DNA of 64,000 bases from Aquilaria yunnanensis (GCA_039654915.1 CM077596.1:57844501-57908500), one strand, 5' to 3'; shown: positions 23,847 through 35,850, counted from the first letter of the stretch. Made by a program: numbers and translations. The notes: a model not told the origin generated them from the letters alone.

Positions 23847-26800
23847 ATGACAAACAACAGTGCTGCAATGAACATTACTCAACCACAAATCCCAATTTTC
23901 AATGGTGATTCGTATGAATATTGGAGCATCAAGATGAGGACCTTGTTTAAATCACAAGGGCTTTGGGATCATGTTGAGAATGGCTACGAAGAAGCCATTG
24001 ATGATGACATACGTGAAGAACACATCAAGAAAGACTCAAAAGCATTGTTTCTCATCCAACAAACAGTGCATGAAACAATTTTCTCAAGAATTGCTATAGC
24101 GACATCGTCTAGACAAGCATGGACGATCCTTAAAACAGAGTATCAAGGCTTTGCAAAGGTAATTACTATGAAACTGCAGTCATTAAGGCGTGAATTTGAA
24201 ACATTGAGCATGAAGAGTAAAGAAACCATACAAGAATACTTGGCTAGAGTCTCAGCAATAGTCAGTCAAATGATAACATATGGAGATAAGTTTGATGATG
24301 AAGTAGTGGTTGCTAAAGTATTAAGAAGCTTGACACCAAAATTTGATCATGTTGTTGCTGCAATAGAGGAATCTAAGGATTTGTCTATGTTCACCTTTGA
24401 TGAGCTAATGGGTTCTCTGCAAGCACATGAAAACAGGATTAACAGATCTGCAGGAAAAGAAGAAGAGAGACCTTTTCAGGTTAAGGGGGAGAACGAATCT
24501 TTCTCCTCTCAAGCTAGAGGAAGAGGAAGAGGAAGCTACCGTGGCAGAGGTAGAGGAAGAAGTAGCACAATATGTCCATATTGCAAGAAATATGGCCACA
24601 GAGAAGATGACTGCTGGACCAAACAAGCACAAGCAAAGTTTGTAGAAGAATGACAGGAACAGGAAGACTATCTGTTCATGACATATAAAGGATGCAAAGA
24701 AGAACCCACAGGCGTGTGGTTTTTGGATAGTGCATGCTCAAACCACATGACTGGACAGAAAGATTTGTTTCGAGAATTGGATGAGTCAGTAAAGGCTCAA
24801 GTAAAGCTAGGTGATAACAAATAATTAGAAGTACAAGGGAAAGGTATTGTGGCAATCCAAGTAAGCCCAGGTAAAACAAAATTACTTAGAGATGTACTTT
24901 TTGCACCAAGCTTGGCTCACAATTTGCTTAGTGTTGGACAATTAATAGATGGAGGCTATACTGTGGTTTTTAGCAATAATAAATGCATAGTGAAGCCCAG
25001 TCAAGAATCAATTCTGGAAGTAGACATGACTGCAAATAGAATGTTTCCTCTTATGTTTAACAAAGAAGGAAATGTAGCACTGATGACAGCACATGAGGAA
25101 ACAAACCTGTGGCATATGAGGTATGGTCATCTTAACTTCAATGGATTGCAATTGCTGAGTAATAAAGAAATGGTGCATGGCTTACCAAACATTAAAGGCA
25201 TAGATCATGTTTGTGAAGAGTGCTCTTATGGGAAGCAAACTAAAAAACCGTTTCCAGTAGGAAAAGCAAAAAGGGCATCATCTCACCTTGAACTAGTTCA
25301 TACTGACTTGTGTGGTCTTATGCGAACTGAATCACTTGCAGAAAACAAGTACTTTATGTTGTTTACAGATGACTACAGTCGTATGAGCTGGGTCTATTTT
25401 CTAGAACATAAGTCAGAAGCATTGGACAATTTTAAAAGATTCAAGGCCATGGCAAAAAAGCAAAGTGGAGAAAAGTTGAAGGTACTTAGAACTGACAGGG
25501 GAGGAGAGTTTTTGTCTCATGATTTTACAGATTTCTATGAAGAAGAAGGCATTGGCAGAGAATTAACTGCTCCATATACACCTGAGCAAAATGGTGTAGC
25601 AGAAAGAAAAAACAGAACCGTGGTAGAAATGGCCAGATGCATGTTGAAGACCAAAGGCCTACCAGACTCCTTTTGGGCAGAAGCTGTAGCAACTGCAGTT
25701 TACTTACTGAATATCTCTCCAACAAAAGCTGTGTGGAATCAGACACCGTTTGAAGCATGGAGTGGACACAGACCTGGGGTAAGACACCTAAAAATATTTG
25801 GGAGTATCTGCTATGTTATAAAACCCAGCTACAAGCATAAACTGGAAGAAAAATCTTCAAAATGCACCTTCATAGGATACTGCTCCCAATCTAAAGCTTA
25901 TAAGGTGTTTAATCCCATTACATCTAAAGTGATTGTGAGCAGAAATATCATTTTTGATGAGAAAAAAAGTTGGAGCTAGGACAAGATTGAAGAAAAATCA
26001 CAAGTAAAGATAGATATTGAAGAAGGGAAGGAGATGCCAGCAGACTCTCCAGGAACTTCACAAGTCTCTTCACTAACTTCTGACAGTACAAGCAGAACAA
26101 ATTCTTCATCAGATAAGCCACCTCAGACGTACAGATCATTAAACGAGATTTACTTATCCATGTATGCACTATTTGCTGGTGAGCCATCAAACGTGGAAGA
26201 GGCTCTGTCATGTGAAGAATGGAACAAGGCAATGCAAGAAGAGATTGCTGCCATAAAGAAAAATGATACTTGGGAACTTACTGAGCTACCTGAAGGGAAA
26301 CAAGCTATTAGACTGAATTGGATTTACAAGATAAGACATCATGCAGATGGAAGCATGCAGAAATATAAGGCAAGAGTGGTGGCCAAAGGCTATTCTTAGC
26401 AACAAGGAATAGACTTTGAAGAAACCTTTTCACCAGTGGCTCGTTTTGAAACTGTAAGGCTGATCCTAGCATTAGCAGCTCAATTTAAATGGATAGTATA
26501 CCAGTTTGATGTTAAATCAGCATTTCTAAATGGGGAATTGAAAGAGGAAGTCTATGTAAGCCAGCCAGAAGGATTCAGGATCAGAGGAGAAGAACATAAA
26601 GTCTACAAGCTCAAGAAAGCTCTCTATGGGCTAAAACAAGCTCCAAGAGCATGGTACAGCAAGATTGACCAGTTCTTCCTTCAAAATGGGTTCCAGAAAA
26701 GCCTCAGTGAACCTACCCTGTATGTTAAGCAACAAGGAGAATCAAATTTTATGATAGTAAGTCTCTACGTTGATGACATGATATATACTGCTTCATCTTC

Positions 26801-27683
26801 ATTTCTTATATCTGAGTTTAGAGATGCTATGATGAATGTGTTTAAGATGTCTGATTTGGGAAAGTTGCATTACTTTCTCGGTCTTGAAGTTTGGCAAACA
26901 TCAGAAGGCATTTTTTTGTCTCAACAAAAGTATGCTATAGATATGTTAAAGAAGTTCAAGATGCTGGAATGCAAAGTGGCGAAGACTCCTATGAACATGA
27001 ATGAAAAGTTCTTTACAGAAGATGGGATGAAAATGGATGATGTAAGTTTCTTTAGAAGTCTGGTGGGAAGATTAATTTATTTAACTCACACCAGGCCAGA
27101 TATGGCATTTGCAATAGGAATGATCTCAAGATTTATGCATCAACCATCCAAACATCATTTAGGAGCTGCAAAAAGGATACTGCGTTATGTTGATGGAACA
27201 AAGGAGTACGGTTTATGGTATAGAAGAGTGACAGATTTCAAACTCATTGGGAATACAGATAGTGACTGGGCAAGATCCGTTGATGATCGAAAAAGCACCT
27301 CAGGATACTATTTTTCACTTGGATCAGGAGCTGTTTCATGGACATCAAAGAAACAGCCCACAGTAGCCCTATCATCAACAGAAGCTGAGTATGTAGCAGC
27401 AAACTCAGCAGCTTGTCAAGCAGTGTGGCTCAGGAAGATTCTCAAAGATCTCAATCAGGAGCAAAAGGAGGCAACTGTAATTTTCTTTGACAATATGTCC
27501 ACTGTGAACTTAACTAAGAATCCAGTGTTTCATGGCAGGACTAAGCACGTTGAGATCAAACATCATTACATTCGTGAATTGGTGGCTAGAGAAGAAATAA
27601 AGCTGGTTCATTGCAGCACAGCACAACAAACTGAAGATGTGCTAACCAAATCCTTGGCATTATCTAATCATGAAGTACATTGA
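23847..27683 (+). pseudogene. Copia A gag-pol polyprotein with four in-frame stops
   Basis: One continuous frame starts at the ATG at 23847 and ends at the TGA at 27681-27683. Gag (UBN2 type) is followed by an RGRGR-rich stretch and the zinc knuckle CPYCKKYGHREDDC. Next come a protease-type DSACSNHMTG (about 24730), the GAG-pre-integrase HxxxxH/CxxC region (WHMRYGHLNF, CEECSYGKQ), and the integrase core with HTDLCG, RTDRGGEF and QNGVAERKN, so D, D and E are all kept. Reverse transcriptase has YVDDMIYTAS, and RNase H has DSDWARSVDDRKSTSGY and STEAEYVAA. The frame is interrupted by TGA 24651-24653, TAA 24822-24824, TAG 25977-25979 and TAG 26397-26399, with no frameshift. The catalytic residues look intact, but the protein cannot be made in one piece from this copy. 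Confidence 0.95.
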
Positions 27684-27722
27684 CTGAAACTTGGAATTGG
27701 AGCATTGAATCAAAGGGGAGAA

Positions 27723-27950
27723 TGTTGAACAGGAGTGGACTGATTCAACGCTTATGGATAACTTCTGTTTCAAGTTTCCTATCTTTTCGGTTTCAGTTCC
27801 TGATATCTTGCTTTGTTTACGTTAAGGTTGTTAGTCTAGTTTGTTATGCTTCTGTAAACGCCTCCATAAAAGGCAAACTATCAGATTAATAAGATGCACA
27901 AGTTCACCCAATTGTTCTATGCTCAATTCTGCTCTTCTTAAGATCCATCA
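27723..27950 (+). repeat. Right LTR of copia A
   Basis: 228 bp, preceded by the polypurine tract at about 27711-27722 and followed by the TAGAG duplication. Confidence 0.97.
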
Positions 27951-28799
27951 TAGAGGTCTTCTTTTTTGACACTATCTCTGCTCATTGCGGCCTTGGTGGA
28001 TATAAGGCAGATTAAAGCGCATAAATATGTTCAGATGCAAGCTCAAATAAACAACAATGAACAAATAAATTTCTAGGCAAAACTTATAATAAAATGAGAT
28101 AAAGGAATATGAATATCAGAACCAAAGGAAAACATTAGTTCCTTCACAGTATTGCTTATGAACTAAAAGGAAACAACAATCATGCCTGTCCATTATATCT
28201 TTTCAACTATAACTGCTCGGATTCTTATTCCTCAATTAACATCACAGCTCAATCAAATCCTTGAAAAGTGCCATTCCATCTACAATAAACCTGCAGAAAT
28301 GGGCTGAAGAGGAAATGATAAGAAAGATAAGAAAAGCAAAAGACGAAATCGACCTGACAGATCACTTGGTCCCTTCGTGCACCGCAACTACTGAGCTTTC
28401 GGAGAACATAATTGTATTCTTGTCGCTGTTGGATCAATTTCCGTTCGAGCTCCCTCCATTTGTTGATTTCAGCCACAAGATGACTGGAAAAATTTGATAA
28501 CAGAAAATCTATGGAGAACTCAAAATCGAATATGAGAAGTTGGTCAGCGGTGATGAGAAATGCCGCGGTTATGCAGTGGTCGTGAGTGAAAAAAAAGTCA
28601 GCAACCGAGAGAAAAAGGGTGGTTGGCGATGATCAACGAAAATTGGGATAGAGATAGCTGCCAGAGCAGAGGAGGCGGCGGATCAAAGAAGAATGGTGGT
28701 CGGCGGCGGCGATGACGACGAATGGTGGTTGTAATACCTCCCAAGGAGGTTGCTCTGGGACAAATGAATTAGGACAGACTTTTTCGTTCTTTATCACTT

Positions 28800-29480
28800 A
28801 TCACCAGCTGGGAATAATATGATCAGGGCTCAAGACCATCAGCGCCCATATCCAAATCTGGTCCTTCTCTAACTCTTTGCACTTTTCCTGAGATGTTGAT
28901 CCCTGTGCACGTCCTTCTATTAACACAGCGCTGAACTGCGTTTTATTGAACTTGTAAATTATTTCAAGTAATGCATGCCATTTTAGCCTCAAATCATGTT
29001 TAAGCAAGCAAGGCCAATTTTGAAGGAGCAGACACAAATAGAAAGCAGACTAAGTGGATGCAGCTGTTGTTGACTTGCTCTTTCTCATTGGGACTGAATT
29101 ACTAATATTGTACAGCAAGGGTGCATTGTATTATTAACGTAACTCATACTGCTAGAAGCTGTAGAGTGTCAACCAGGAGGATTTAATGGATTATTTAGCT
29201 TCATGCACTTTGGTCTGAACCTGTGTGAGATGGAGTTATCAGTCTTGGCAAATTGAATGACAGTAGACAGTTTGGTGTTTGACGTTGGCTATTTATAATC
29301 TCATTTGTTTTTTCTGCAAACAGCCTCTTTAACTCTTAGCATATCATATGCAGTTAAGACCAATTGATGGTTTTAGTTGTTATTCTGTTCTTCTCATAAG
29401 ATATATTGCAGTTTTGTCTGTTCAAGTTTGTCCAATCCCACTTTAAGCATTTCTATATTAATATGGCTCTCTCTGCTTTT
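28800..29480. other. Stretch between gene fragments, unidentified
   Basis: A minus-strand frame (29037-28801) has protein-like composition (LLKHDLRLKWHALLEIIYKF and a charged centre), but I recognise no family. The rest is AT-rich and could be intron or upstream sequence of the lipase-type exons that follow. Confidence 0.25.
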
Positions 29481-29484
29481 TCAG

Positions 29485-29637
29485 GGGAGTGGTAGTTCTT
29501 ATGCATGGCCTGAATGAACATAGGTACATCGTTTAGATTGACCGACTCTAAGTTCATGTCTATCTGATATATTACAATATTTTCTTTCCTCACCCTATTT
29601 ATTTCGTCAACAACAGTGGAAGATACAGTGATTTGGA
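29485..29637 (+). pseudogene. Monoacylglycerol lipase-like alpha/beta-hydrolase, two exon pieces
   Basis: After a TTTTCAG acceptor, 29485-29523 encodes GVVVLMHGLNEH and stops at an AG/GTACAT donor. A second piece starting at 29617, after CAACAACAG, restores the frame and continues the peptide as SGRYSDL. HGLNEHSGRYSDF-like sequence is the oxyanion-hole region (HG motif) of plant monoacylglycerol lipases and caffeoylshikimate-esterase relatives. After this point the family resemblance ends: a stop follows within about ten codons, and the nucleophile (GHSxGG) and downstream exons are absent. The hAT element is inserted 93 bp further on. This is either a broken host gene or a displaced fragment. 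Confidence 0.65.
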
Positions 29638-29730
29638 GTTTGATCCGTGTTTGAAAATTTTTATATAGGGTAGCGTGAAATTTAGTCATTTTCTTTTTCA
29701 TTTTTCTCAGCAGGCCTCTGCTAGTGCAAC

Positions 29731-32700
29731 TAGAGGTGGGAACCGGGTCGGACCGGCCCGGGACCGGCCGGTCCTGGGCCTGGTTTCTGAGGCCCGGGCA
29801 CGGACCGGCTCTAGGCGGGGCAGTCCCGGGGCGGGGCGACGGCGGGGCGGGGCGGGGCGGGTTTCATTTTTTTTTTGTTAAAAAATATATATATATAAAA
29901 TAGAACAATTATTAATTATATAAGTCATAAATATTTTTAAGAAAAAACACCACCTCCGGTGTAAGTTTTATTAAGTTAAAAAGCCAAACGGCACTTACAA
30001 ATAATCGGAACGTGCCTTACATTTTAAAATGGCAAAAACGTTCCGAAAATGATAAATAATAGAAACCTATGATCTGTGCTGAACAGCATAATCAGATCAA
30101 ATACAAACTACATGTATGATTGAAAGAAAAAAATTTAACTCTCGGTATCGGATATTATCTCATCATCCGAACTCTTTTGGTCTTGATGCCAGAGTGCTGC
30201 GAGGCCCCAATCTCGGTTGCACACGCATACTTCTACCGCGTCGGGTGTCAATCTTGACCGTTTTTCTGTTATCACCTGTTTTCCGGCACTAAACGCTGCC
30301 TCAGATGAGACGGTCGATACTGGAACGGCAAGAATTTCTTGTGCGATTATCGACAAGATCGGAAATCTTGATCTCTTTTGTTTCCACCACTCCAAGATGT
30401 CGAGGTCGCTTGTCTTGAATGATGTGTTAAGATAGTCATCGACCTCAGCTAATCCCGATGTCATCGGTCGAGGTCGTTTGAGCATTTGGAGCGCTGGGTT
30501 GAATCTTGAGGAGATTGATCTCCTTGGAGGCTCAGTTTGAGAAGCTTCGGATCTTACCTTATCCGAATGCTGCTCACAATATAACTTGTATAAAGAATGC
30601 AAGTACTCGGCAGCAGAAGCAGACATAGCCAAAACATTTATATGAGACATTTCTAAATAAGTATGAAAAATTCCTTCAAGCAGTGTTGTTGTGCCCATTA
30701 ATTTTACATACGGGTCAAGTAAAGAAGCGACTAAAAAGATAGGTGGAATGTTTGAGAAATATTGAAGCCACTTAGCCCGCATGGCTTCGACAGTCGGTTT
30801 TAACAACTCATCATTTTTAAATTGATGTAAAGCATAGGTGATGTTCACTAAATGAAACAAAACTTGATGACTTGTTGAGTAGTAAACACCAGAGAAAAAT
30901 TCAGTTGCCTCGTAAAAAAACTTAAGCAATTCACCGGTTTTGGAACATTTCTCCCAAATTTCAGTCGTAAGAAATTCAGAACCCATTTTTAAATTCATGA
31001 AATGTGACAACAAATTTGCATACGGTAATGCATCTTGCAACATAAAAAATGTGAAGTTCCAGCGGGTTGGGCAATCCAATTTAAACCGTTTCCAAGAAAA
31101 TGGTTTTTGATTTTCAATACAAAAGCTTTTAAATTCACGAAAAATAGCAGGTCTGGACATCAAATATTTTAATGAGTTTTGAATAGGCAAAATCTCATTT
31201 TGGAGAACTTCTAAACCTTTTTGCACACAAATGTTTAAAATATGGCACATGCATCTAACGTGAAAAAATGCACCGTTGAGCGGTGGTTGCAAGTTTTGAC
31301 TCAAAAGACGAGCGGCAACATCATTATTTGAAGCATTATCAAATGAAATGCACAGAACTTTATCAGTACAAAAATAATCACGTAAAGTTTCTAAGATACA
31401 ATTAAATATTTGAAAACCAGTATGATCTGTTTCAATAACCTTAAATGACAAAATTCGTTTTTGCATTATCCAATCAGAATCAATCCAATGAGAAGTAACA
31501 CAATAGAATGATTGACCTATAGGTGATGTCCACATATCAGAAGTAAATGCCACACAATGATCAAGAGCAGAAAAATATGCTTGCAAATCTGATTTTCGGG
31601 TTTCAAATTGTCTAAAGCTTTCTTTCCTAGCAATTTTCCTAGATATTTTTCTAAATGCAGAATTTAATTGTGATTTTATCCAAGATTCTAGGTGAACATC
31701 TTCAGCTTGTGAAAAAGTTTTTCGGTAAGCATCATCCAATTTACCATACCTTCTCTACAAGATTGTTGGTTAAAACGAAATATACCTGGTCCGCCGGTGC
31801 CGGTTGCAAACCCAAGTTGTGTTTGTCCTCCAGAACTAGTCCCGGTATTAGGGAGGACGTTAGCATGTTGATTTTCAATATGCCTCTTCAGCGTTCCAGT
31901 GCCAGAATTCTTTCTATGCACAAAATTTTTCCCGCAATGTTTGCATTTTCCGTACCTCGACTCCTCTTCGTTTATGAGCTCATAATGCTCCCAAACCCAA
32001 GCAGTTAGTCTCGTGGATTTACCTTGTGCTTGAGTTCCCTCCACGCCGGGTGCATGACTTGTAGGCGTCGGTTTCTGTTGATGGATTCCCATACGCCATC
32101 GCATCCAACTCTTCCACTTCATCATTGGATAATTGATCGTCGAGACCCAAATCGTAATTCGTCATATTGATTCCGGCATCATCGTCGTGAAACTCTTGAA
32201 TTGAAATGCCTTTATCGGCGGGCCGAGATCGGCGACGAAACAAGGCTCGGAGGCCGGTGTTGCGGGAAGATGAACTATCTGTTGACTTGCCCTTTCCTTT
32301 TGAAGCCATGACTCACGTACTAATAGTAGTGATTAATGCAAAATCAAGAGAGGATTATGAAGATATTAGGGAGAGATTAGTAACAAATTTGGAAGAAATT
32401 AAGAAAATAAGGAGAATGGTTGAGAGAATATAATAGATGAAGAAGAGAGGTTGAGTGATTGTGTGAGGATTGAGTGAAAATGGCATTGGTATTTATAGGG
32501 AGAAGGGAAAAATTAGTTTGACCAAAAAGTCCTTGAAATTTAGTTGTTGGGAGGGGCAAAAATGAAATTTTGGGGGTTGAAATGGAGCAGAAAATCGTTG
32601 GAGGGCCTGCTGTGTAATTAGCCCTTTTTTAAAAAAAAATTTCTGCAGGTTTATGTTGCGCAGAGCCGTTGCGCGCGGGTCGGCGGGGCGGGGCGGTCCG

Positions 32701-32859
32701 GTCTGGCGGGTTGGTCTGGTCCGTGCCGGTCTTTTTTGCGTCCCTCTCCTCCTATTGGGCCCATTCGACCCACAAAATTGCGGGCCTCTTGCGGGGCGGG
32801 TTTGACTGCGGGGCGGTTCGGGTTCGGTCCGGGCCAACCCGGCCCACGTCCCACCTCTA
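29731..32859 (-). mobile_element. hAT transposon (BED finger/DUF4413 type), nearly complete
   Basis: Terminal inverted repeats TAGAGGTGGGA..TCCCACCTCTA are flanked by a perfect 8-bp duplication, AGTGCAAC (29723-29730 and 32860-32867), which is diagnostic for hAT. The length is 3129 bp. Both subterminal regions are GC-rich (gggcgggg, ggaccggcc words), in sharp contrast to the AT-rich interior. The transposase gene fills the minus strand. The element appears recent because both ends and the duplication are exact, but the gene has two frame breaks. Confidence 0.97.
30135..32309 (-). pseudogene. hAT transposase, two frameshifts
   Basis: Minus strand, three overlapping frames in the correct order. 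The first (32309-32019) starts with MASKGKGKSTDSSSS, a basic and then acidic N-terminus. The second (to about 31740) carries a BED zinc finger: CKHCGKNFVHRKNSG, then TLKRHIENQH. The third (31739-30135, 534 codons) has the RNase H-like core with DMWTSP and SFDNASNND, the DUF4413-like helical insert, and the C-terminal dimerisation region (EVDDYLN, DILEWWK, ILAVPVSTVSSEAAFS). Frame changes occur near 32060-32110 and near 31740. Otherwise length and domain order are as in complete plant hAT transposases, so only two small indels separate it from an open gene. Confidence 0.95.
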
Positions 32860-32908
32860 AGTGCAACGGCTTAATAATATTTGTGGATAGAAGACATATA
32901 TATACCTA

Positions 32909-33941
32909 TAGGTATTCGTCAGCCCAAGGTTTGGAGGGATCGGGCATGGCCTGGGTAAATGCGTACGGGTCCTGTGCTGGGCCTAACTTGGGCCTTTTAT
33001 ATTATTTTTTAAATTTTTTTAAAATTTTTTAATTTAGTTTTTACACGAATTTTTTTAAGATTACTTATTTTAAGAGTAAAACACCACCGCTGATGCAAAT
33101 TTTATTAATTTTAAAGCAAAACGGCACTTGCATAAGTTGAAACGGGTGTTACATAAGTCAATGGCCAAACGTATTAAGCCATGTCGAATTGCTCGGCATC
33201 ATCGGTATTTTGAAGGTGGATCCCACGTCTTGCCGGTCTGGACATTGAATGGAAAAAGGACCTTAACCCCGATGCAAGATGAAGAGCTAGAGGCCTTCCC
33301 CTTTTCTTTGGATGCCATTTGTGAGAGATTAAATTGAGATGATGAAAAAATTTAAAAGTAATTAAGGATCTGATTAAGAAAATATCAAGAAAAAAGCTTG
33401 AAAGCTTGAAGAAAATGAGAGAGGTTGTATTAGATGAGGAAGAGAGAATGTTGAAATTGGTGTGAAGAAGTGATGCAAATGACCTCCCTATTTATAGAAG
33501 GGAGCCATTTTTCTTTACCAAAAAGCCCTTCAAATATAGTTGTTGGGGGGTAAAATGGGAATTTTAAGGGCTAAAATAAATGTGCAGACCGTTGGAGGGA
33601 CCTATAGTGTAATTTTACCTTTTTCTTTTCTTTCAAAATAATGCCATTGACGATTGGCCTCCCTACCATTAGGACTGAATCGAACCAATCGGGACTATCG
33701 ATCCTAGGCCAAGCCAGGCTCGATCCTATGCCTGCAAGTTGAGCTATGCTGGGCCAAATTAGAATTGGATCATGCTGGTCACAGGTCCATCCCCCTCTTT
33801 CCTAAGACTCATACCCCCCCTTTATGTCTTATGCCTTACCCGGGCCCATGCCAAGCCGGGTTTTGATCGGTCCCAATCCAGGTTTGACTCGGGTCGGCCT
33901 CGAGCTAGGCCGGGCCCAACCCACCCATTTGAACACCTCTA
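32909..33941. mobile_element. hAT non-autonomous derivative, internally deleted
   Basis: The ends are TAGGTATTC on the left and GAACACCTCTA on the right (TAGAGGTGTTC inverted), flanked by tataccta and tataccaa (7 of 8 match). Inside, 33060-33170 resembles the left part of the neighbouring hAT (gtaaaacaccaccg, attttattaa, acggcacttgcata). The stretch 33290-33620 resembles its right part (gagagattaa.., tatttatag, aaaaagcccttcaaat, gttgggggg). The transposase core is missing. It lies only 49 bp from the larger element and could be mobilised only by a related transposase supplied from elsewhere. Confidence 0.8.
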
Positions 33942-33949
33942 TATACCAA

Positions 33950-35510
33950 TGGATAAGTACAATCTGTATGAACACTATTAAATCCTCTAGGCTGCTTTTC
34001 CATTAGCATAACACAGGGTTTTAGGCTTGGCTTCTGCCAACGCTTATCATGTGCATTAGTATAAGTATATGTTAGTAAATGACATTTTTCTTGTTGTGAC
34101 TCAATTTCAAGGAAATAGTTAAGGTTAGAGTTTTCACTTCTAGTATATCAGTTACGATTAATTTTAGACTGTATTCCCACTCAATTGGAATTCACACATA
34201 AAAGATGTCTCAATCAGAGAATTTAGTAATCAAATTTCAAAAATATTAGGTATGAGTTAGTATTATCTTTCTTTAATCCTATAACATCAACACTTGCTAA
34301 TGAGTTCAAGTATCAATCATGTCAATCTTTGTCAACAATAAATCAAGATTCCAACAGATCACAACCGGTAGAGCCACACTCTATAGAAGGAATCAATCAG
34401 CTTTTATGTCAATGATCCACTATGATAAATCGAAACTCCTACTTAACAAGGAGGGTAGCTAAATTTATTAAGAAAGTAAATATCAATAACGTTATTAGGA
34501 TCCATTTAAATTAATCATAATCTTTATACCAAAAGCTTCACCCTTTTACCTTACCAAAATAAAAATTAGTTAAACATGATAACAATAAATTACATGTTTG
34601 AAAATGAAATAAATATCGATTGAAAGATTAAATAAAGAACAAGAAGAAAAGCACTTTGAACAAAGCTTCAGGATTGAAAGTTAAAAACAATATTAAATAA
34701 CGAAGAATAGCTTTGATGCAAGAACTCTAAATTTTCCTAGGAACTAGCTTAATTTCTTCCTCCCTATGTTGCTTATTTATAAAGCCTTATGAATGGGGTA
34801 GGTGAAATAGCAATGGCTGGTGTAATAGTAATGGAAAGTGAAATACAAATCAATATATGCGGCTCAAACTTCTTCTAATTTTTCGACCACCATACACATT
34901 GACTCAGCTCTTCATGAATGCACAAGAATTGTAGATCTCTTTCTTAGCTTCGAAACGATTGTTTGATCATTCAAAACCAGCATTTATAGCCTCAAGTTAT
35001 GATTTTTCTACCAAAACTACTTTTTAGTGCACAACAGAACAGATGGTCTCACTTGTAGCCAAATTTCAATAATGAAAACAATCAAACTTGTTCTCAGCAT
35101 ATGAAGTAAAGTTAAAGATCTATGTGTTTGTTTTCTAATGGATTTGAAATCACTCAATTCCGAAATCCACAGCTCCAGATATGATTTTTCTCATGAAGGA
35201 TCACAAAATACTCGTATGTTGGAACTAATTTTGTTTGTGATTCAACTTTGGCCTCCTATATCTCTCAATTAGGCTGGATCATGAGTTACAAATTGTAGAC
35301 AATTGAGGCTCGATCATTGATCCAAGAATTGATAGATGTTGTGATTTTATCTACCTACATAAAAGCAATTATTAAGTTCAATTTGTAAACAAATATTTTT
35401 TCAACTCTAGATTATAAAACTGCTCAAATTAGAGAAATTAATCATACTTAAAATGTATAATGGTGATTTAAACCCTTAATAGCTATATACTTATGAGTAT
35501 TTATCAATTA
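33950..35510. other. Non-coding, repeat-like DNA
   Basis: About 1.5 kb without an open frame. The style (stretches such as cgaaactcctacttaacaag, and cagctccagatatgatttttc) resembles dispersed non-coding repeats of plant LTR elements, but I find no borders. Confidence 0.35.
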
Positions 35511-35850
35511 TGCCTAGCAAAAACATACTCCTGAATCCATTCCTTCAAAAAATTAAAAGCATCATTTTTCTTTCTACTGACACAAGTGGGAAGCCCCAAA
35601 TAGCGATCCACACTTCAACATTGCTCAACCCCAAAAATGTTCAAGAATTCCAACCTCTGACTCTCACTAGTATTTGGGCTAAATAACACACTAGAATTTT
35701 TAAAATTGGTTTTTTGTCCCAACATCTGCTCGTAAGTCTTCAACACCCACATCAACCTATTCTTTCCACATCGTGTGGCCCAACAGAAAACCAGACTATA
35801 ATTGGCAAAAAATATAAATAAAAGACTTGGGGTCCCCTTTAGAAGTTACC

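Larger units (their letters stand above)
23562..27950 (+). mobile_element. Ty1/copia retrotransposon A (young)
   Basis: This is a complete LTR element of 4389 bp. The 228-bp LTRs (23562-23789 and 27723-27950) start TGTTGAACAG and end ATCCATCA, differ at about three positions, and are flanked by identical TAGAG duplications. The primer-binding site TGGTATCAGAGCC (initiator tRNA-Met type) follows the left LTR, and a purine tract AAAGGGGAGAA precedes the right one. The single gag-pol frame holds gag, protease, integrase, reverse transcriptase and RNase H in copia order. Near-identical LTRs point to a recent insertion. Confidence 0.97.
23393..28760 (-). pseudogene. Possible host gene split by copia element A
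   Basis: Sequence on both sides of the copia insertion joins into a plausible minus-strand coding stretch: MSRDSVKKEDLYDQFMADTG then a Gly/Asn/Pro-rich end, with the 5-bp duplicated TAGAG in its middle (27951-27955 and 23557-23561). Further upstream (28476-28370) lies a charged helix-like stretch, AEINKWRELERKLIQQRQEY and RKLSSCGARRDQVICQ, followed by a CAG/GT junction. CpG- and CT-rich sequence at about 28560-28720 could be a 5' leader. I do not recognise the family, and I cannot show that the pieces belong to one transcript. If real, the copia element interrupts an exon. Confidence 0.3.

Noticed and set aside
33970..35510. Possible LTR element in the repeat-like stretch
   Set aside because: No repeated ends, primer-binding site or coding domains could be found.
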